Shown: piece after piece, positions 7,587 to 17,287 of the stretch
Layout of the letters: each line of letters begins with the position of its first letter
How positions within the stretch are numbered: position 1 is the first letter of the stretch
NCBI GenBank assembly: GCA_963806395.1
Contig: CAWDYI010000014.1
Coordinates: 62,001 to 126,000 of the forward strand
DNA length: 64,000 nucleotides
Direction of reading: 5' to 3'
Source: DASSUW01 sp963806395
GTDB taxonomy: Bacteria; Actinomycetota; Thermoleophilia; Solirubrobacterales; Solirubrobacteraceae
Position numbers and translations under genes: made by a program
The notes under the pieces: model-generated
Told to the model about the DNA's origin: nothing
The model's database searches: none
Seen by the model: the letters and a program-made list of their open reading frames with translations, nothing else

Positions 7587-9707
7587 TCACGCGGGGATCG
7601 GCTCCATCGCATCGGGCCCGAACGCCTCGCTGAGCGCCTCGGCGATCAGCGAGTGCTCGGGCTCGGCCAGCTGCGGGTCGGCGTCGAGGATCTCGCGGGC
7701 GCGCATCCGGGCCCGCTCGAGCAGCTCGACGTCCTCGGGCAGGCGGGCGAACCGGAACGCCTGAAGGCCGGACTGGCGCGTGCCGAGCATCTCTCCCTCG
7801 CCGCGCAGCTCGAGATCGATCTCGGCGAGATCGAACCCGTCGGTGTGGGCGGCGAGCGCGCGCAGGCGGGCGGACTCCTTGGGCCCGAACAGCAGGCACA
7901 GCGACTCGTGGGCGCCGCGGCCGATCCGGCCGCGCAGCTGATGCAGCTGGGAGATGCCGTAGCGATCGGCGTCCTCGACGAGCATCACCGACGCGTTCGG
8001 CACGTCGATGCCGACCTCGATCACGGTCGTGGCGACCAGCACGTCGGCGCCGCCGGCCGCGAACGCGCCCATCGCCTCCTGCTTCTCGCGCGGGCGCATC
8101 TGGCCGTGCAGCAGGACGACCTCGAAGTCGCGCAGCTCGCCGCTGCGCAGGCGTTCGTACTCGGCCGTCGCGGCGCGCGCCTGGAGCGCCTCGGACTCCT
8201 CGACGAGCGGGCAGACCACGAACGCCTGGCGGCCGGCGCGCAGCTCCTCGCGGATCCGCTCGTAAGCACGCGAGCGCTCGCGCTCGGTCGCGCACAGGTG
8301 CGTCGTGATCGGCCGGCGGCCGGCCGGGAGCTCGCGCAGGACCGTCACGTCGAGGTCGCCGTAGGCGGTGAGCGCGAGCGTGCGCGGGATCGGGGTCGCG
8401 GTCATATGGAGCACGTGCGGCGCGAGGCCCTCGGGCGCCTTGCGGTCGAGCGCGCGGCGCTGGTTGACGCCGAAGCGGTGCTGCTCGTCGACGACGGCGA
8501 CCGCCAGCCGGTCGAAGTCGACCGCCTCCTCGATCAGCGCGTGAGTGCCGACGAGCAGCTTCAGCTCGCCGCTGGCGAGCTTGCCGAGCAGGTCGGTGCG
8601 GCGGGCGCCCGGGGTTGACCCGGTGAGCAGCGCCGCCTGCACCAGCTCACCGGGCATCAGCGCCTGCAACGTGGCGAAGTGCTGCTCGGCGAGCGTCTCG
8701 GTCGGCGCCATCAGCGCCGCCTGGCCGCCGGACTCGACCGCCCGCAGCATCGCGTACAGGGCGACCACGGTCTTGCCGGAGCCGACCTCGCCCATCAGCA
8801 GCCGCTGCATCGGCCTGTCGCGCGTCAGGTCCTCGTCGACCATCTCCATCGCCTTGCGCTGGTCGCCCGTCGGCGTGAACGGGAGCGAGTCCTCGAGCCA
8901 GCGCGCCGTGAGCCCGCCGGGCGCGTCGAGCGACGTGGCGCGCGAGCCCTCGCGCCGGCGGGCACGGCGCCGCATCAGCGCGATCTGGAGCAGCAGCAGC
9001 TCGTCGTACGCCAGCCGCCGCCGCCCGCCCTCATGGTCGCCGAAGTGAGCGGCGTCGAGCGCCGCCGCGCGATCAGGGAGTCCGTCGCGGGTTCGCAGCG
9101 AGGCCGGCAGCGGCTCGAGCGCCTCCTGCGCGGCGCCGCGCCACTCCCGCACGAGCGCGAGTATCTGGGTCGACGACAGACCGTCGGTAGCCGGGTAGGT
9201 CGCGACCTCCGACGCCTGCGCGCCGACCGCCTCGCCGGTCTCGGCGTGGAACTGCACGCGGAAGCGGTTGCGTGCCTCGTACTTGCCCTGGAGCAGCAGC
9301 CGCGTGCCCGGCCGGTACTTGCGCTCCAGCCACGGCTGGTTGAAGAACGTGGCCTTCATCGTGCCGGTCTCGTCCGCCACGACCGCCTCGACGAGCGGGC
9401 GCATGCCGCGCCGCCGCACCGGCCGGCTGGCGATCGAGCGCACCTCGACGACGACCGTGGCGGTCTCGCCGGATGCGAGCTCGACCAGCGTGCGTGCCTC
9501 CTGGCGGTCGCGCGGGAGGTGGTTCAGCAGGTCGCCGATCGTGTGAAGGTTCAGGCGCTCAGCGGCGGCGGCCGCCTTGGCAGGTGTGACCTTCAGCGGT
9601 GTCCGCAGACGCGACGGTCGCGGGTACCGCGGCGGCCCGGCGGCGTGCAGCGCGTCGTCGAGCAGCGGGTCGGAGCTGGCGAAGGCGGTCGGCGGCACTC
9701 GCCGCAA
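7587..9707 (-). CDS. recG: ATP-dependent DNA helicase RecG
   Basis: RecG reverses stalled replication forks and processes Holliday junctions. The 706-residue product has an N-terminal OB/wedge region with ATYPATDGLS, Walker A GEVGSGKT near residue 306, a DEQH box near 406, TATPIPRT, and the C-terminal helicase motif QLRGRIGRG. The C-terminal TRQSGLQAFRFARL matches the RecG helical hairpin. The likely start is TTG 9707, with GTG 9698 as alternative. It lies 30 bp downstream of fakA, a conserved rpmB-fakA-recG order. Confidence 0.95.
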   Translation of the reverse strand: MRRVPPTAFASSDPLLDDALHAAGPPRYPRPSRLRTPLKVTPAKAAAAAERLNLHTIGDLLNHLPRDRQEARTLVELASGETATVVVEVRSIASRPVRRRGMRPLVEAVVADETGTMKATFFNQPWLERKYRPGTRLLLQGKYEARNRFRVQFHAETGEAVGAQASEVATYPATDGLSSTQILALVREWRGAAQEALEPLPASLRTRDGLPDRAAALDAAHFGDHEGGRRRLAYDELLLLQIALMRRRARRREGSRATSLDAPGGLTARWLEDSLPFTPTGDQRKAMEMVDEDLTRDRPMQRLLMGEVGSGKTVVALYAMLRAVESGGQAALMAPTETLAEQHFATLQALMPGELVQAALLTGSTPGARRTDLLGKLASGELKLLVGTHALIEEAVDFDRLAVAVVDEQHRFGVNQRRALDRKAPEGLAPHVLHMTATPIPRTLALTAYGDLDVTVLRELPAGRRPITTHLCATERERSRAYERIREELRAGRQAFVVCPLVEESEALQARAATAEYERLRSGELRDFEVVLLHGQMRPREKQEAMGAFAAGGADVLVATTVIEVGIDVPNASVMLVEDADRYGISQLHQLRGRIGRGAHESLCLLFGPKESARLRALAAHTDGFDLAEIDLELRGEGEMLGTRQSGLQAFRFARLPEDVELLERARMRAREILDADPQLAEPEHSLIAEALSEAFGPDAMEPIPA

Positions 9708-9737
9708 TGATGATCGCCGGGTCGGCGGTCAGGCGGC

Positions 9738-11366
9738 CTACTCGGCCGAGATCAGCCACCAGTAGGCGGGCTGATCGCCGTGCGAGAACTCCATCTCCAC
9801 ACCGCCGGGCATCAGTGCCGCCACTCCGGCGCCGTCGATCGGTGCCCCGTGGCCCTCGATCAGCGTCACCAGCTCCGCTTCGCGCCCGAGCAGCGCGAGC
9901 ACGAGCTCGAGCGTCTCGCCCGGCTCGCCCCAGGCGACCAGCTGCTCGTCCACGAAGCCGACCGCCTCGCCGCGACGGAAGCGGCCCGCCGCGTCGTCGC
10001 GCGCCGCGCCGGCGACCGAGCCGGTGCGCACGTGCTCGAGCGCCTCGACCATCGCGGCGGCGTTCTCCGCCGCCCCGCGCGTGGGGTCGAGGGCGACGGC
10101 CGCCGCCAGGCCCGCCTGCATCGAGCGCGACGCCACCACGTGCACCGTCCTCTCCGCCAGCTCGGCGGCGCGCTCGGCGGCCATGATCACGTTCGGGGAG
10201 TTCGGCAACACGACGACCTCCTCCGCGGGCACGTCGTGGATGCCGGCGAGCAGCTCGTAGGTCGACGGGTTCAGCGTGTCGCCGCCGTCCAGCGCGACCG
10301 CGCCGATGCTCTCGAACAGCTCGCGCACGCCCCCTCCGGCCACGACGGCGAGCACGCCGCAGGCCTCGACGCGTGCGGCCAGCCGCTCCGAGCGCTCCGC
10401 GATCTGGTCGGTCATATCGGCCACATCGAAGTGCGACACCTCGCCGGCGCTCCCGAACAGCGCGGTGGCGTGCTCCGGCTCGTCGGTGTGCAGGTGCACC
10501 TTGAGCGTGTGGCTGTCGCCGACCACCAGCACCGAGTCGCCGAGCGCCTCCAGCGGCTCGTACCACGCCAGCGGGTCGAGCTCGGTGCCGGTGACCGCGA
10601 AGTTGGTGCAGTAGCGGAATCTGCTCGACTCGTGCTGCGGATGCGTCACGCGGGCGGGTGCGTGGCGGGCGAGCTCGGGGGCCGCGGTCCCGCGCAGCGC
10701 CGCGATCACACCCGCGAACATGACGGTCAGGCCGTAGCCGCCGGCGTCGACGACACCGGCCTCGCGCAGGATCGGGAGCAGCTCCGGCCCGCGCGCCACC
10801 GACAGCTCGCCGGAGCGCAGGGCTGCCTCGAGCACCTCCGCGATCATCTCGTTCTGCTCGTCGTCGTCGACGACGTGGTGGAGCCGCGGCTCCTCCATGT
10901 GCGCGATCTCCGACGCGACGCGGGCGGCCATCTCGCGGACGACCGTCAGGATCGTCCCCTCGGCCGGCTCGCGTACGGAGGCGTACGCGCGCTCGGCGGC
11001 GCGCGCCATCGCGGCTGCGACCAGCACCGGGTCGATCAGCTCACCGGGCCGCGAGATCAGCTCCTCGGCAGCGCCGCGCAGGAGCTGGGAGAGGATCACG
11101 CCAGAGTTGCCGCGCGCGCCGAGCAGCGCGGCGCGGGCCACCGAGTCGACGATCTCGTCGCGGCCGATGTCGTCGATGTCGCCCTGCGCCGAGAGGCGGT
11201 CGAGCTCGTCGAGCACGGCGCGCAGCGTGAGCGCCATGTTGTCGCCGGTGTCGCCGTCGGCGACCGGGAAGACGTTGAGGTCGTTGACCTCGCGCCGCCG
11301 GGTCTCGAACTCGGCCAGCGCAGCCTCGACCACGGCGCGAAAGCGGATCAGGCTGGGATCGGCCAC
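9738..11366 (-). CDS. fakA: FakA/YloV-type DAK2-domain fatty acid kinase
   Basis: A 542-residue protein with an N-terminal DAK2 kinase domain (NDLNVFPVADGDTGDNM near residues 30-45, then ARGNSGVILSQLLRG), a middle domain, and a C-terminal DegV-like domain (VVVLPNSPNVIMAAERAAE). In Firmicutes this family phosphorylates exogenous fatty acids bound by FakB; the same reaction here is inference, since no fakB is in the window. The start is GTG 11366, because the frame upstream overlaps rpmB and has no family similarity. Sits between rpmB and recG as in many bacteria. Confidence 0.85.
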   Translation of the reverse strand: MADPSLIRFRAVVEAALAEFETRRREVNDLNVFPVADGDTGDNMALTLRAVLDELDRLSAQGDIDDIGRDEIVDSVARAALLGARGNSGVILSQLLRGAAEELISRPGELIDPVLVAAAMARAAERAYASVREPAEGTILTVVREMAARVASEIAHMEEPRLHHVVDDDEQNEMIAEVLEAALRSGELSVARGPELLPILREAGVVDAGGYGLTVMFAGVIAALRGTAAPELARHAPARVTHPQHESSRFRYCTNFAVTGTELDPLAWYEPLEALGDSVLVVGDSHTLKVHLHTDEPEHATALFGSAGEVSHFDVADMTDQIAERSERLAARVEACGVLAVVAGGGVRELFESIGAVALDGGDTLNPSTYELLAGIHDVPAEEVVVLPNSPNVIMAAERAAELAERTVHVVASRSMQAGLAAAVALDPTRGAAENAAAMVEALEHVRTGSVAGAARDDAAGRFRRGEAVGFVDEQLVAWGEPGETLELVLALLGREAELVTLIEGHGAPIDGAGVAALMPGGVEMEFSHGDQPAYWWLISAE

Positions 11367-11386
11367 GCGACGCCGGCGGCCGGGAA

Positions 11387-11575
11387 TTAGGCCTTCGTCA
11401 CCTTGCCGGCCTTGAGGCAGCGCGTGCAGACGTAGACGCGCTTCGGGGCCCCGGCCTCCGTGATGCGGACCTTCTGGAGATTGGCGTCGAACCGCCGCTT
11501 GGTGGCGACCATCGAGTGCGAGCGGCTCTGGCCGAACGCCGGGCGCTTGCCGCATGAGTGACAGATACGAGCCAT
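11387..11575 (-). CDS. rpmB: 50S ribosomal protein L28, zinc-binding form
   Basis: A 62-residue basic protein beginning MARICHSCGKRPAFG and ending with CTRCLKAGKV. Two C-x2-C pairs (residues 5/8 and near 53/56) form a zinc ribbon, the C+ type of L28. In actinobacteria C+ and zinc-free C- copies are exchanged under zinc limitation, so this is the zinc-replete copy by inference. The ATG at 11575 is chosen because the family begins with MA(R/K). Divergent from the kinase gene. Confidence 0.96.
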   Translation of the reverse strand: MARICHSCGKRPAFGQSRSHSMVATKRRFDANLQKVRITEAGAPKRVYVCTRCLKAGKVTKA

Positions 11576-11621
11576 AGCGGCGGGAAGCATAGCGCCAGCA
11601 CCGGTTGGGTACGGTCTATGG

Positions 11622-13118
11622 GTGCCACCTGTCAGTGCGGCTCGCATCTCCCTGCCCGATCGCTATCGCATCGTGCGCCACCTCGCCAACGGCGGGATGG
11701 CGGGCGTCTGGGAGGCGCACGACGAGCTGCTCGGTCGCTCCGTCGCGGTCAAGGTCCTCGCCTCGCACCTGTCCGAGGACGAGCGCGCCCGCCTGCGGTT
11801 CGAGCGCGAGGCGCGCGCCGCCGCGGGCCTCTCGTCGCACCCCCACGTGGTGACGATCTACGACGTCGGCGAGCACGACGGCCGCGCGTTCATGGTGATG
11901 GAGCTGATGCGCGGCGGCACCGTCGGCGAGCGGTTGAAGGCCGGCCGCGCGGTCGCCGACGAGACCGCGCTGCGCTGGCTGCGCGAGGCCGCCGGCGCGC
12001 TCGACGCCGCCCACGACGCCGGCGTCGTGCACCGCGACATCAAGCCCGGCAACCTGCTGCTGGACGACCGCGACCGCCTCGCGATCGCCGACTTCGGGAT
12101 TGCCCGGATCGCCGTGGAGGACCAGCTCACCGCCACCGGCCAGGTGCTCGGCACAGCCGCCTACATCTCGCCTGAGCAGGCGGTCGGCGAGCCGGCGACC
12201 GCCGCCTCGGACCGCTACGCGCTGGCCGTCGTCGCCTTCGAGCTGCTGACCGGCGGCAAGCCCTTCCAGGCCGAGCACTTCGCGGCCCAGGCGCGCGCAC
12301 ACGTCGAGGATGCGCCGCCGCTCGCGACCGAGCGCGACTCCTCGCTGCCGGCGAGCGTCGACGACGTGCTCGATCGCGGGCTGGCCAAGGATCCCGGCGA
12401 GCGCTGGGAGAGCGCGCGGGCGATGGTCGAGGCGCTCGATCGCGCGATGGGCGCGTCGCGTCCCGCGACCGAGCCGACGCGGCCGATCGCACCTCCGCCT
12501 CCGCCCCCGGACAGCGGCGGTCCAGTACCCGTGTCCGGCCGCGACCGCGACCGCAGCGGACCGCTTCTCAGCGTGCTCGCCGGCCTCGCCGTAGTCGCCG
12601 TGGTCGCCGTGCTCGGATTCGTGCTGCTGTCCGGCGACGATGGTGGCGACGGCGGGTCGCAGGGCAGCGAGCCGAACGCGAGCACCGAGCGTCCCACCAA
12701 GCAGGAGAAGGCGACCGCGACGCCCACGGCCGAGGCCACGCCCGAGCCGACCGCCGAGGCCACCACCGAGCCCACGGCCACCGCCACGGCAACGCCGGAG
12801 GCGCCCGCCCAGCCGGATCTGGAGCGCGCGAGCGACCTGCAGGTCCAGGGCTTCAACGCCCGGCAGGCCGGCGACTACGAGCAGGCGCTGACGCTCAACC
12901 AGCAGGCGCTCGAAGCGTGTGGCGACACCGTGCGGCTCGACCCGTGCGGCTACGCCCTGTTCGAGGTCGGCGCGGCGCTCAACGCGCTCGGCCGCCCGGA
13001 CGAGGCGATCGGGCCGCTCGAGCAGCGCCTTGAGCAGTACGGCGACAACGGCTCGGGCGAGGTCAAGTCCGAGCTCAAGAAGGCTCGCAAGGCTGCCAAG
13101 GGTGGAAACGGCGACTGA
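11622..13118 (+). CDS. membrane-anchored Ser/Thr protein kinase (PknB-like)
   Basis: A 498-residue Hanks-type kinase. The Gly loop is LANGGMAGVW, the ATP lysine K44 (VAVKVL), the catalytic loop HRDIKPGN with D139, DFG at 157-159, and the activation segment GTAAYISPEQA. A Pro-rich linker leads to one membrane helix at about 315-336, then an external Thr/Pro/Glu-rich stalk and a small TPR-like module (FNARQAGDYEQALTLNQQAL) instead of PASTA repeats. Start is GTG 11622. It probably senses an extracytoplasmic signal or partner through the TPR-like module; the target is unknown. The next gene overlaps its end by 17 bp. Confidence 0.92.
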   Translation: MPPVSAARISLPDRYRIVRHLANGGMAGVWEAHDELLGRSVAVKVLASHLSEDERARLRFEREARAAAGLSSHPHVVTIYDVGEHDGRAFMVMELMRGGTVGERLKAGRAVADETALRWLREAAGALDAAHDAGVVHRDIKPGNLLLDDRDRLAIADFGIARIAVEDQLTATGQVLGTAAYISPEQAVGEPATAASDRYALAVVAFELLTGGKPFQAEHFAAQARAHVEDAPPLATERDSSLPASVDDVLDRGLAKDPGERWESARAMVEALDRAMGASRPATEPTRPIAPPPPPPDSGGPVPVSGRDRDRSGPLLSVLAGLAVVAVVAVLGFVLLSGDDGGDGGSQGSEPNASTERPTKQEKATATPTAEATPEPTAEATTEPTATATATPEAPAQPDLERASDLQVQGFNARQAGDYEQALTLNQQALEACGDTVRLDPCGYALFEVGAALNALGRPDEAIGPLEQRLEQYGDNGSGEVKSELKKARKAAKGGNGD

Positions 13119-13872
13119 GTTCGCCGGGGTGGCGGCCGTTCTGGCCGGCATCCCGTTCATGTCGCCCGAGCAAGGTCGCGTGGTCTACGACCACGTCCGC
13201 GCCACCCGGCCGCGCGAGGTGCTCGAGCTCGGCACCGCCCACGGCGTCGGCGCGGCGTACATCGCGGCGGGGCTCGAAGGCGGCGCGCGGCTGACGACCG
13301 TCGACTTCGCCGGCGCGGCCTACGATCCCGCGCCCGAGGACGTGCTCGCGCGAGCGGGCGTCGCGGACCGCGTCGAGGTCGTGCGCGAGTTCTCCTCGTA
13401 CGCGTGGTGGCTGAAGGAGCAGGTACAGGCGCGCTCGGACGCGCACGGCAACGTCGAGCCGCGGTTCGACTTCGTGTACCTCGACGGCGCCAAGAACTGG
13501 ACGATCGACGGCCTCGCGGTGGTGCTCGTGGAGAAGCTGCTGCGCCCCGGCGGCTGGCTGCTGATGGACGACCTCGACTGGACCTACGCCGACGACCCCG
13601 GCCGAGCGGCCACCGACGGCGTCGTCCACCGCGAGCTGTCGGAGCCCGAGCGCACAGAGCCGCACCTGCGCGCCGTGTTCGAGCTGATCGTCGGCCAGCA
13701 CCCGTCGTTCACCGAGCTGAAGGTGCAGGACGAGTGGTGGGGCTGGGCGCGCAAGGCGCCCGGAGAGCCGCGGCGCCTGACGCTCGAGACGTCGCGCCCG
13801 CTGGGAGCACTGGCCGCCGGGGCCGCGCGGAAGGCGGTTCGGCGGGTTCGGGCGCGGCGTCGGCGCCTCTGA
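13102..13872 (+). CDS. class I SAM-dependent methyltransferase
   Basis: A 256-residue protein with the SAM-binding motif VLELGTAHGVGAAYIA, an acidic residue after the second strand (LTTVDFAG), and FVYLDGAKNWTIDGLAVV followed by GGWLLMDDLDWTY. This layout matches the Methyltransf_24 group that acts on small molecules or sugars. GTG 13102 is the only good start; it overlaps the kinase gene by 17 bp, so the two are probably co-transcribed. The C-terminus is Arg-rich. Its stop codon coincides with the start of intergenic element A. Substrate unknown. Confidence 0.8.
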   Translation: METATEFAGVAAVLAGIPFMSPEQGRVVYDHVRATRPREVLELGTAHGVGAAYIAAGLEGGARLTTVDFAGAAYDPAPEDVLARAGVADRVEVVREFSSYAWWLKEQVQARSDAHGNVEPRFDFVYLDGAKNWTIDGLAVVLVEKLLRPGGWLLMDDLDWTYADDPGRAATDGVVHRELSEPERTEPHLRAVFELIVGQHPSFTELKVQDEWWGWARKAPGEPRRLTLETSRPLGALAAGAARKAVRRVRARRRRL

Positions 13873-13923
13873 ACTTCAACTGCGGCATTAAGGGAGGCGG
13901 GTTCGGCGTGCGGCGAGGGCGCG

Positions 13924-13960
13924 TGTCGAGTTGACGTCGATATGCGACGTCAACTCGACA
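13924..13960. repeat. hairpin 1 of element A
   Basis: Perfect 16-bp stem, TGTCGAGTTGACGTCG and its complement, with loop ATATG. The arms contain AGTTGACGT, the same 9-mer found in the element ends. Confidence 0.9.
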
Positions 13961-13971
13961 TCCGGCACCGC

Positions 13972-14010
13972 GTGGCGCCTTTTCGTCGCATACCGACGAA
14001 AAAGCGCCAC
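13972..14010. repeat. hairpin 2 of element A
   Basis: A 17-bp stem with one mismatch (GTGGCGCCTTTTCGTCG against CGACGAAAAAGCGCCAC) and loop CATAC. Its tip GTCGCATACCGAC closely resembles the reverse complement of the hairpin 1 tip, GTCGCATATCGAC. Confidence 0.9.
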
Positions 14011-14161
14011 GGACCACCGGCGCGGCCGGCACCTCGCCGCCCTACCCAGCCGCAGTTGACGTTCGGGCCGCCACAAACGCCCGCCCGGCGCCGCGCCCCG
14101 GGAATAGACCACTCCACGCCAGCGTCTGTGCTCTGACACCGGATGCACAAAAGGAGCGGAA

Positions 14162-16224
14162 GTGACACGAATCAAGACAAGGTCGCGGGCTCGCGCCGGC
14201 ATTCTCTTCGGTACCGCCGCAGTCGCCGCGCTCGCCTTCCCGGGCATCGCGAGCGCCGCCGTGGACTCGACGGTCACGAACGGCGCGCTGACGGTCACGA
14301 GCACGGCGGCCGACCCGATCACGATCACGGACGACGGCGGCAACGTCGAGATCAACAACGCCAATCCCGGCAGCGGCGCAGGTGGCCTGCAACACCATCA
14401 CGTCGATCACGGTGACTGGCGACGCCGGCGCCAATGCGATCAACCTCGCCGGCGTGACGGCGGCCGACTTCCCGGCCGTCACCGCGGTCACGGTCAGCGG
14501 CCTCGCCGGAGAGGACACGATCACCGGCAGCGAGCACGCCGACCGACTGATCGGCGGCGACAACAACGACGACGTCAGCGGTGGTCCCGGCAACGACACG
14601 ATCGTGTGGAACGGCGGCGACGACGACGACACCAACGACGGCGAGGCCGGCAGCGACACGATCGAGGTCAACGGCTCGGCGGCGTTCGGCGAGACGTTCA
14701 CGGTCAAGCCGTCTGCGACGGCCGGCCGCGTGCAGTTCGACCGTGCTGCCCCCACCCCCACCCCGCCCGGCCTGTTCAATCTCGACATCGGCACGTCCGA
14801 GAAGCTCGACCTGAACATGAACGGCGGCGACGACACCTTCACGGCCGACGCCGGCCTCGACGCCCTCGGCTTCGCGCTCGACGTCGACGGTGGCGACGGC
14901 GTCGACAACATCGACGGCGGCGACGGCGCCGACCTGCTCAAGGGCGGCGGCGGCGACGACCGGATCGTGCCCGACGACAACCCGCCCAACACGCAGGACG
15001 ACGCGCGCGGCGACGCCGGCAACGACACGATCATCTGGAACGGCGGCGACGACAACGACCTCAACGAGGGCGGCGACGGCTCCGACACGATCCAGGTCAA
15101 CGGCGCGACCGCGGACGAGACCTTCACGGTCAAGCCCGGCGCGAACGGCCGCGTGATCTTCGACCGCACGCCGCCGACCCCGACCCCGGTCCCCGGCTTC
15201 TTCAACATCGACATCGGCACCGCCGAGCGTGCTCGACCTCAACATGAACGCGGGTGACGACACCGTCACCGCCGACAACGGCCTCCCGACGACGTTCGTG
15301 CTCGACGTTGAAGGCGCCGACGGCAACGACAACATCGACGGCGGCGACGCTGCCGACCTCCTGTCCGGCGGCAACGGCGACGACCGGATCGTGCCCGACG
15401 ACAACCCGCTCGGCACGCGCGACGTCGCCCGCGGCGACGCCGGCAACGACATCATCACGTGGAACGGCGGCGACGACGACGACATCAACGACGGCGGCGA
15501 GGGCGACGACACCAGCGTGGTCAACGGGGCCACGGGTCCCGAGACGTTCACGATCAAGCCGGGGGCGACCGCCGGCCGCGTCGCGTTCGATCGCACGAGC
15601 ACGAACCCCGCCGCGTTCAGCGTCGACATCGGCACCACCGAGCGGCTGCTGCTGAACGCCAACGGCGGCGACGACCGGATCCTCGGCGCCAAGGGCCTCG
15701 CCGGCCTGATCAAGACCACGCTGAACGGCGAGGACGGCAACGACGCGATCCTCGGCACCGACGCCGAGGACCGCATCAACGGCGGCAAGGGCTACGACAT
15801 CGTCAACTCGCGCGACAAGGCCGAAGACCTCGTCGACTGCGGGAGCGGCCTGGACCTCGCGCGGGTCGACCGGCGCGACTTCCTGCGCAACTGCAACATC
15901 GTCATCGGCGGTCACCTCCGCGTCCGCCTCGCCGACAAGTCGATCGCGGCAGCCGGCGACGTCGTTGCGCTGCCGCTGCGCTGCGCGGGCACCCCGCGCT
16001 GCAAGGGCGTCGTGCGGCTGCGCAGCGGCGGGAAGACGCTCGCCAGCAAGAAGTTCAACATCACGCAGCGGTCGAAGACCGTCCGCCTGCGGCTCAACGG
16101 CAAGGGTGAGCGCCTGATGGCCAACGCCCCGGCCAAGGGCCGCCGCGTCAACGTCCAGATCGACGCGAAGGACGCGCGTGGCAACGGCTGGCGCTCGACC
16201 GAGCGTCTCAAGCTGACGCGCTAG
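14162..16224 (+). CDS. secreted Ca-binding RTX-like repeat protein, two apparent frameshifts
   Basis: One gene read in three frames. GTG 14162 is preceded by AAGGAG at 14151-14156 and begins a signal peptide ending GIASA-A. Near 14383 (GCAGGTGGCC) one extra base shifts the frame, and near 15227 (GAGCGTGCTC) a second extra base shifts it again; protein similarity between the repeats continues across both. The mature part holds three to four modules of about 110 residues with GGDDxDxNDG, GDAGNDTIxWNGG and ETFTVKPG, plus nonapeptides of the GGxGxD type that bind calcium in RTX proteins. The last about 110 residues form a separate beta-rich Lys/Arg domain (LRVRLADKSI onward). Either a pseudogene or a sequencing artefact. 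Confidence 0.8.
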
Positions 16225-16251
16225 CCCGCCTCAGCACAGCGCGGATACCTC

Positions 16252-16279
16252 GAGGCCGCCCGCACCTGCGGGCGGCCTC
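16252..16279. terminator. terminator between the repeat protein gene and the EamA gene
   Basis: Perfect 13-bp inverted repeat GAGGCCGCCCGCA / TGCGGGCGGCCTC with a 2-base gap, followed by TTG on the plus strand. Lies between converging genes, 27 bases after one stop and 11 from the other. Confidence 0.8.
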
Positions 16280-16289
16280 TTGCGTGCCG

Positions 16290-17213
16290 CTAGCCGGCCG
16301 CAGCCGACGTCTCCGGCCGGCGCAAGCGCCCGCCCGGCGCCGCCGCGGGACGTGGCCGCAGCTGCAGCAGCACCACCGCGGCGAGCACCATCCCGCCGCC
16401 GACGAGTTGCAGCCACGTCAGCCGCTCCCCCAGCGCCATGTACGCGAGCGCCACGGTCACCGGCGGCTCGAAGGTCGACAGGATCGCCGCCTCCGACGGG
16501 CCCACGCGCCGCAGGCCGGCGAAGAACGCCGAGACCGCGACGACGGTGCTCACGAGCGCGATCAGGACGAGCCACATCCATGCCTCGGCGGACAGCGCCA
16601 GGTCGAGCGAGCCGGTCACCAGGCCTGCGACCGCAAAGGTCACGGTGGCGCCGGTGAGCACGAGCATCGAGAGCGCGAGCGGCTCGATCTCGCCGATGAT
16701 CCTGTCGGACACGAGGATGTACGTCGTGTACGTCAGCGACGCGGCGAGCGAGAGCAGTGCGCCCGGGAGGTCGAACGCTCCCGTGCCGGCCGCGAGCAGG
16801 ACGAGCACGAGGCCGGCCGAGGCGATCGCCAGCGCCACCCACGTGCGCACCGTCGGCGTCGCGCGCCCGAGCAGCAGCGCCGCCACGGTCACGAACGCCG
16901 GGTACGTGTAGAGCAGGAGCGCGACCATCGACACGTCGAGGCGCTGGATCGCGGCGAAGTACAGCCCCGACTGCAGGCTGTAGCCCGCCGCGCCGAGCCC
17001 GAGGCCGATCAGCACCACGCCCCGCGGGAGCCGCCGCAGCGCCGCCCAGCCTCCGGTCACCCGCAGCGCCGCGGCGAAGATCAGCCCGGCGAGCGTGAAG
17101 CGCACGAGCAGCGTGGTCGCGATGCTCGACCCCGCGTCCGTGGCGAGCTTGCCGAAGATGCCCAGCGTGCCGAACGCGGCGGCCGACAGGAGGCAGAGGA
17201 AGGGGCCGCGCAT
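16290..17213 (-). CDS. EamA/DMT-family transporter
   Basis: A 307-residue inner-membrane protein with ten predicted hydrophobic helices in two homologous halves, each an EamA unit. The first begins LLSAAAFGTLGIFGKLA and the second ALLSLAASLTYTTYILVSD; SEAAILSTFEPPVTVALAY is the conserved motif of the second half. The family exports amino acids or metabolites. Divergent from a LysR-type regulator across 74 bp, which suggests control by that regulator. Substrate unknown. Confidence 0.9.
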   Translation of the reverse strand: MRGPFLCLLSAAAFGTLGIFGKLATDAGSSIATTLLVRFTLAGLIFAAALRVTGGWAALRRLPRGVVLIGLGLGAAGYSLQSGLYFAAIQRLDVSMVALLLYTYPAFVTVAALLLGRATPTVRTWVALAIASAGLVLVLLAAGTGAFDLPGALLSLAASLTYTTYILVSDRIIGEIEPLALSMLVLTGATVTFAVAGLVTGSLDLALSAEAWMWLVLIALVSTVVAVSAFFAGLRRVGPSEAAILSTFEPPVTVALAYMALGERLTWLQLVGGGMVLAAVVLLQLRPRPAAAPGGRLRRPETSAAAG

Positions 17214-17254
17214 GCGCCGATGATCGCGGCGCTATCCATCGAGAGCAACGGATA

Positions 17255-17276
17255 TTCGCGTACATGATTGTGCGAA
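17255..17276. promoter_or_regulatory. candidate LysR operator between eamA-like and lysR-like genes
   Basis: TTCGC at 17255-17259 and GCGAA at 17272-17276 form an interrupted dyad 12 bases apart in the divergent intergenic region, a typical place and size for a LysR box. Short arms, so chance is possible. Confidence 0.35.
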
Positions 17277-17287
17277 GATCTCGAACG

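Larger units (their letters stand above)
13871..14064. repeat. palindromic intergenic element A
   Basis: A 194-bp non-coding element between the methyltransferase stop and the calcium-repeat gene. The ends are an inverted repeat: GAACTTCAACTGCGGC at 13871-13886 and GCCGCAGTTGACGTTC at 14049-14064 (15 of 16). Inside is a second pair, GCGGCGAGG at 13910 and CCTCGCCGC at 14032, and then two large hairpins. The left 27 bases match the right end of element B (39342-39368, reverse strand) at 26 of 27 positions, and the right end matches the left end of element B. The whole could fold as a branched structure with two stem-loop arms. No protein is encoded. Confidence 0.75.
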
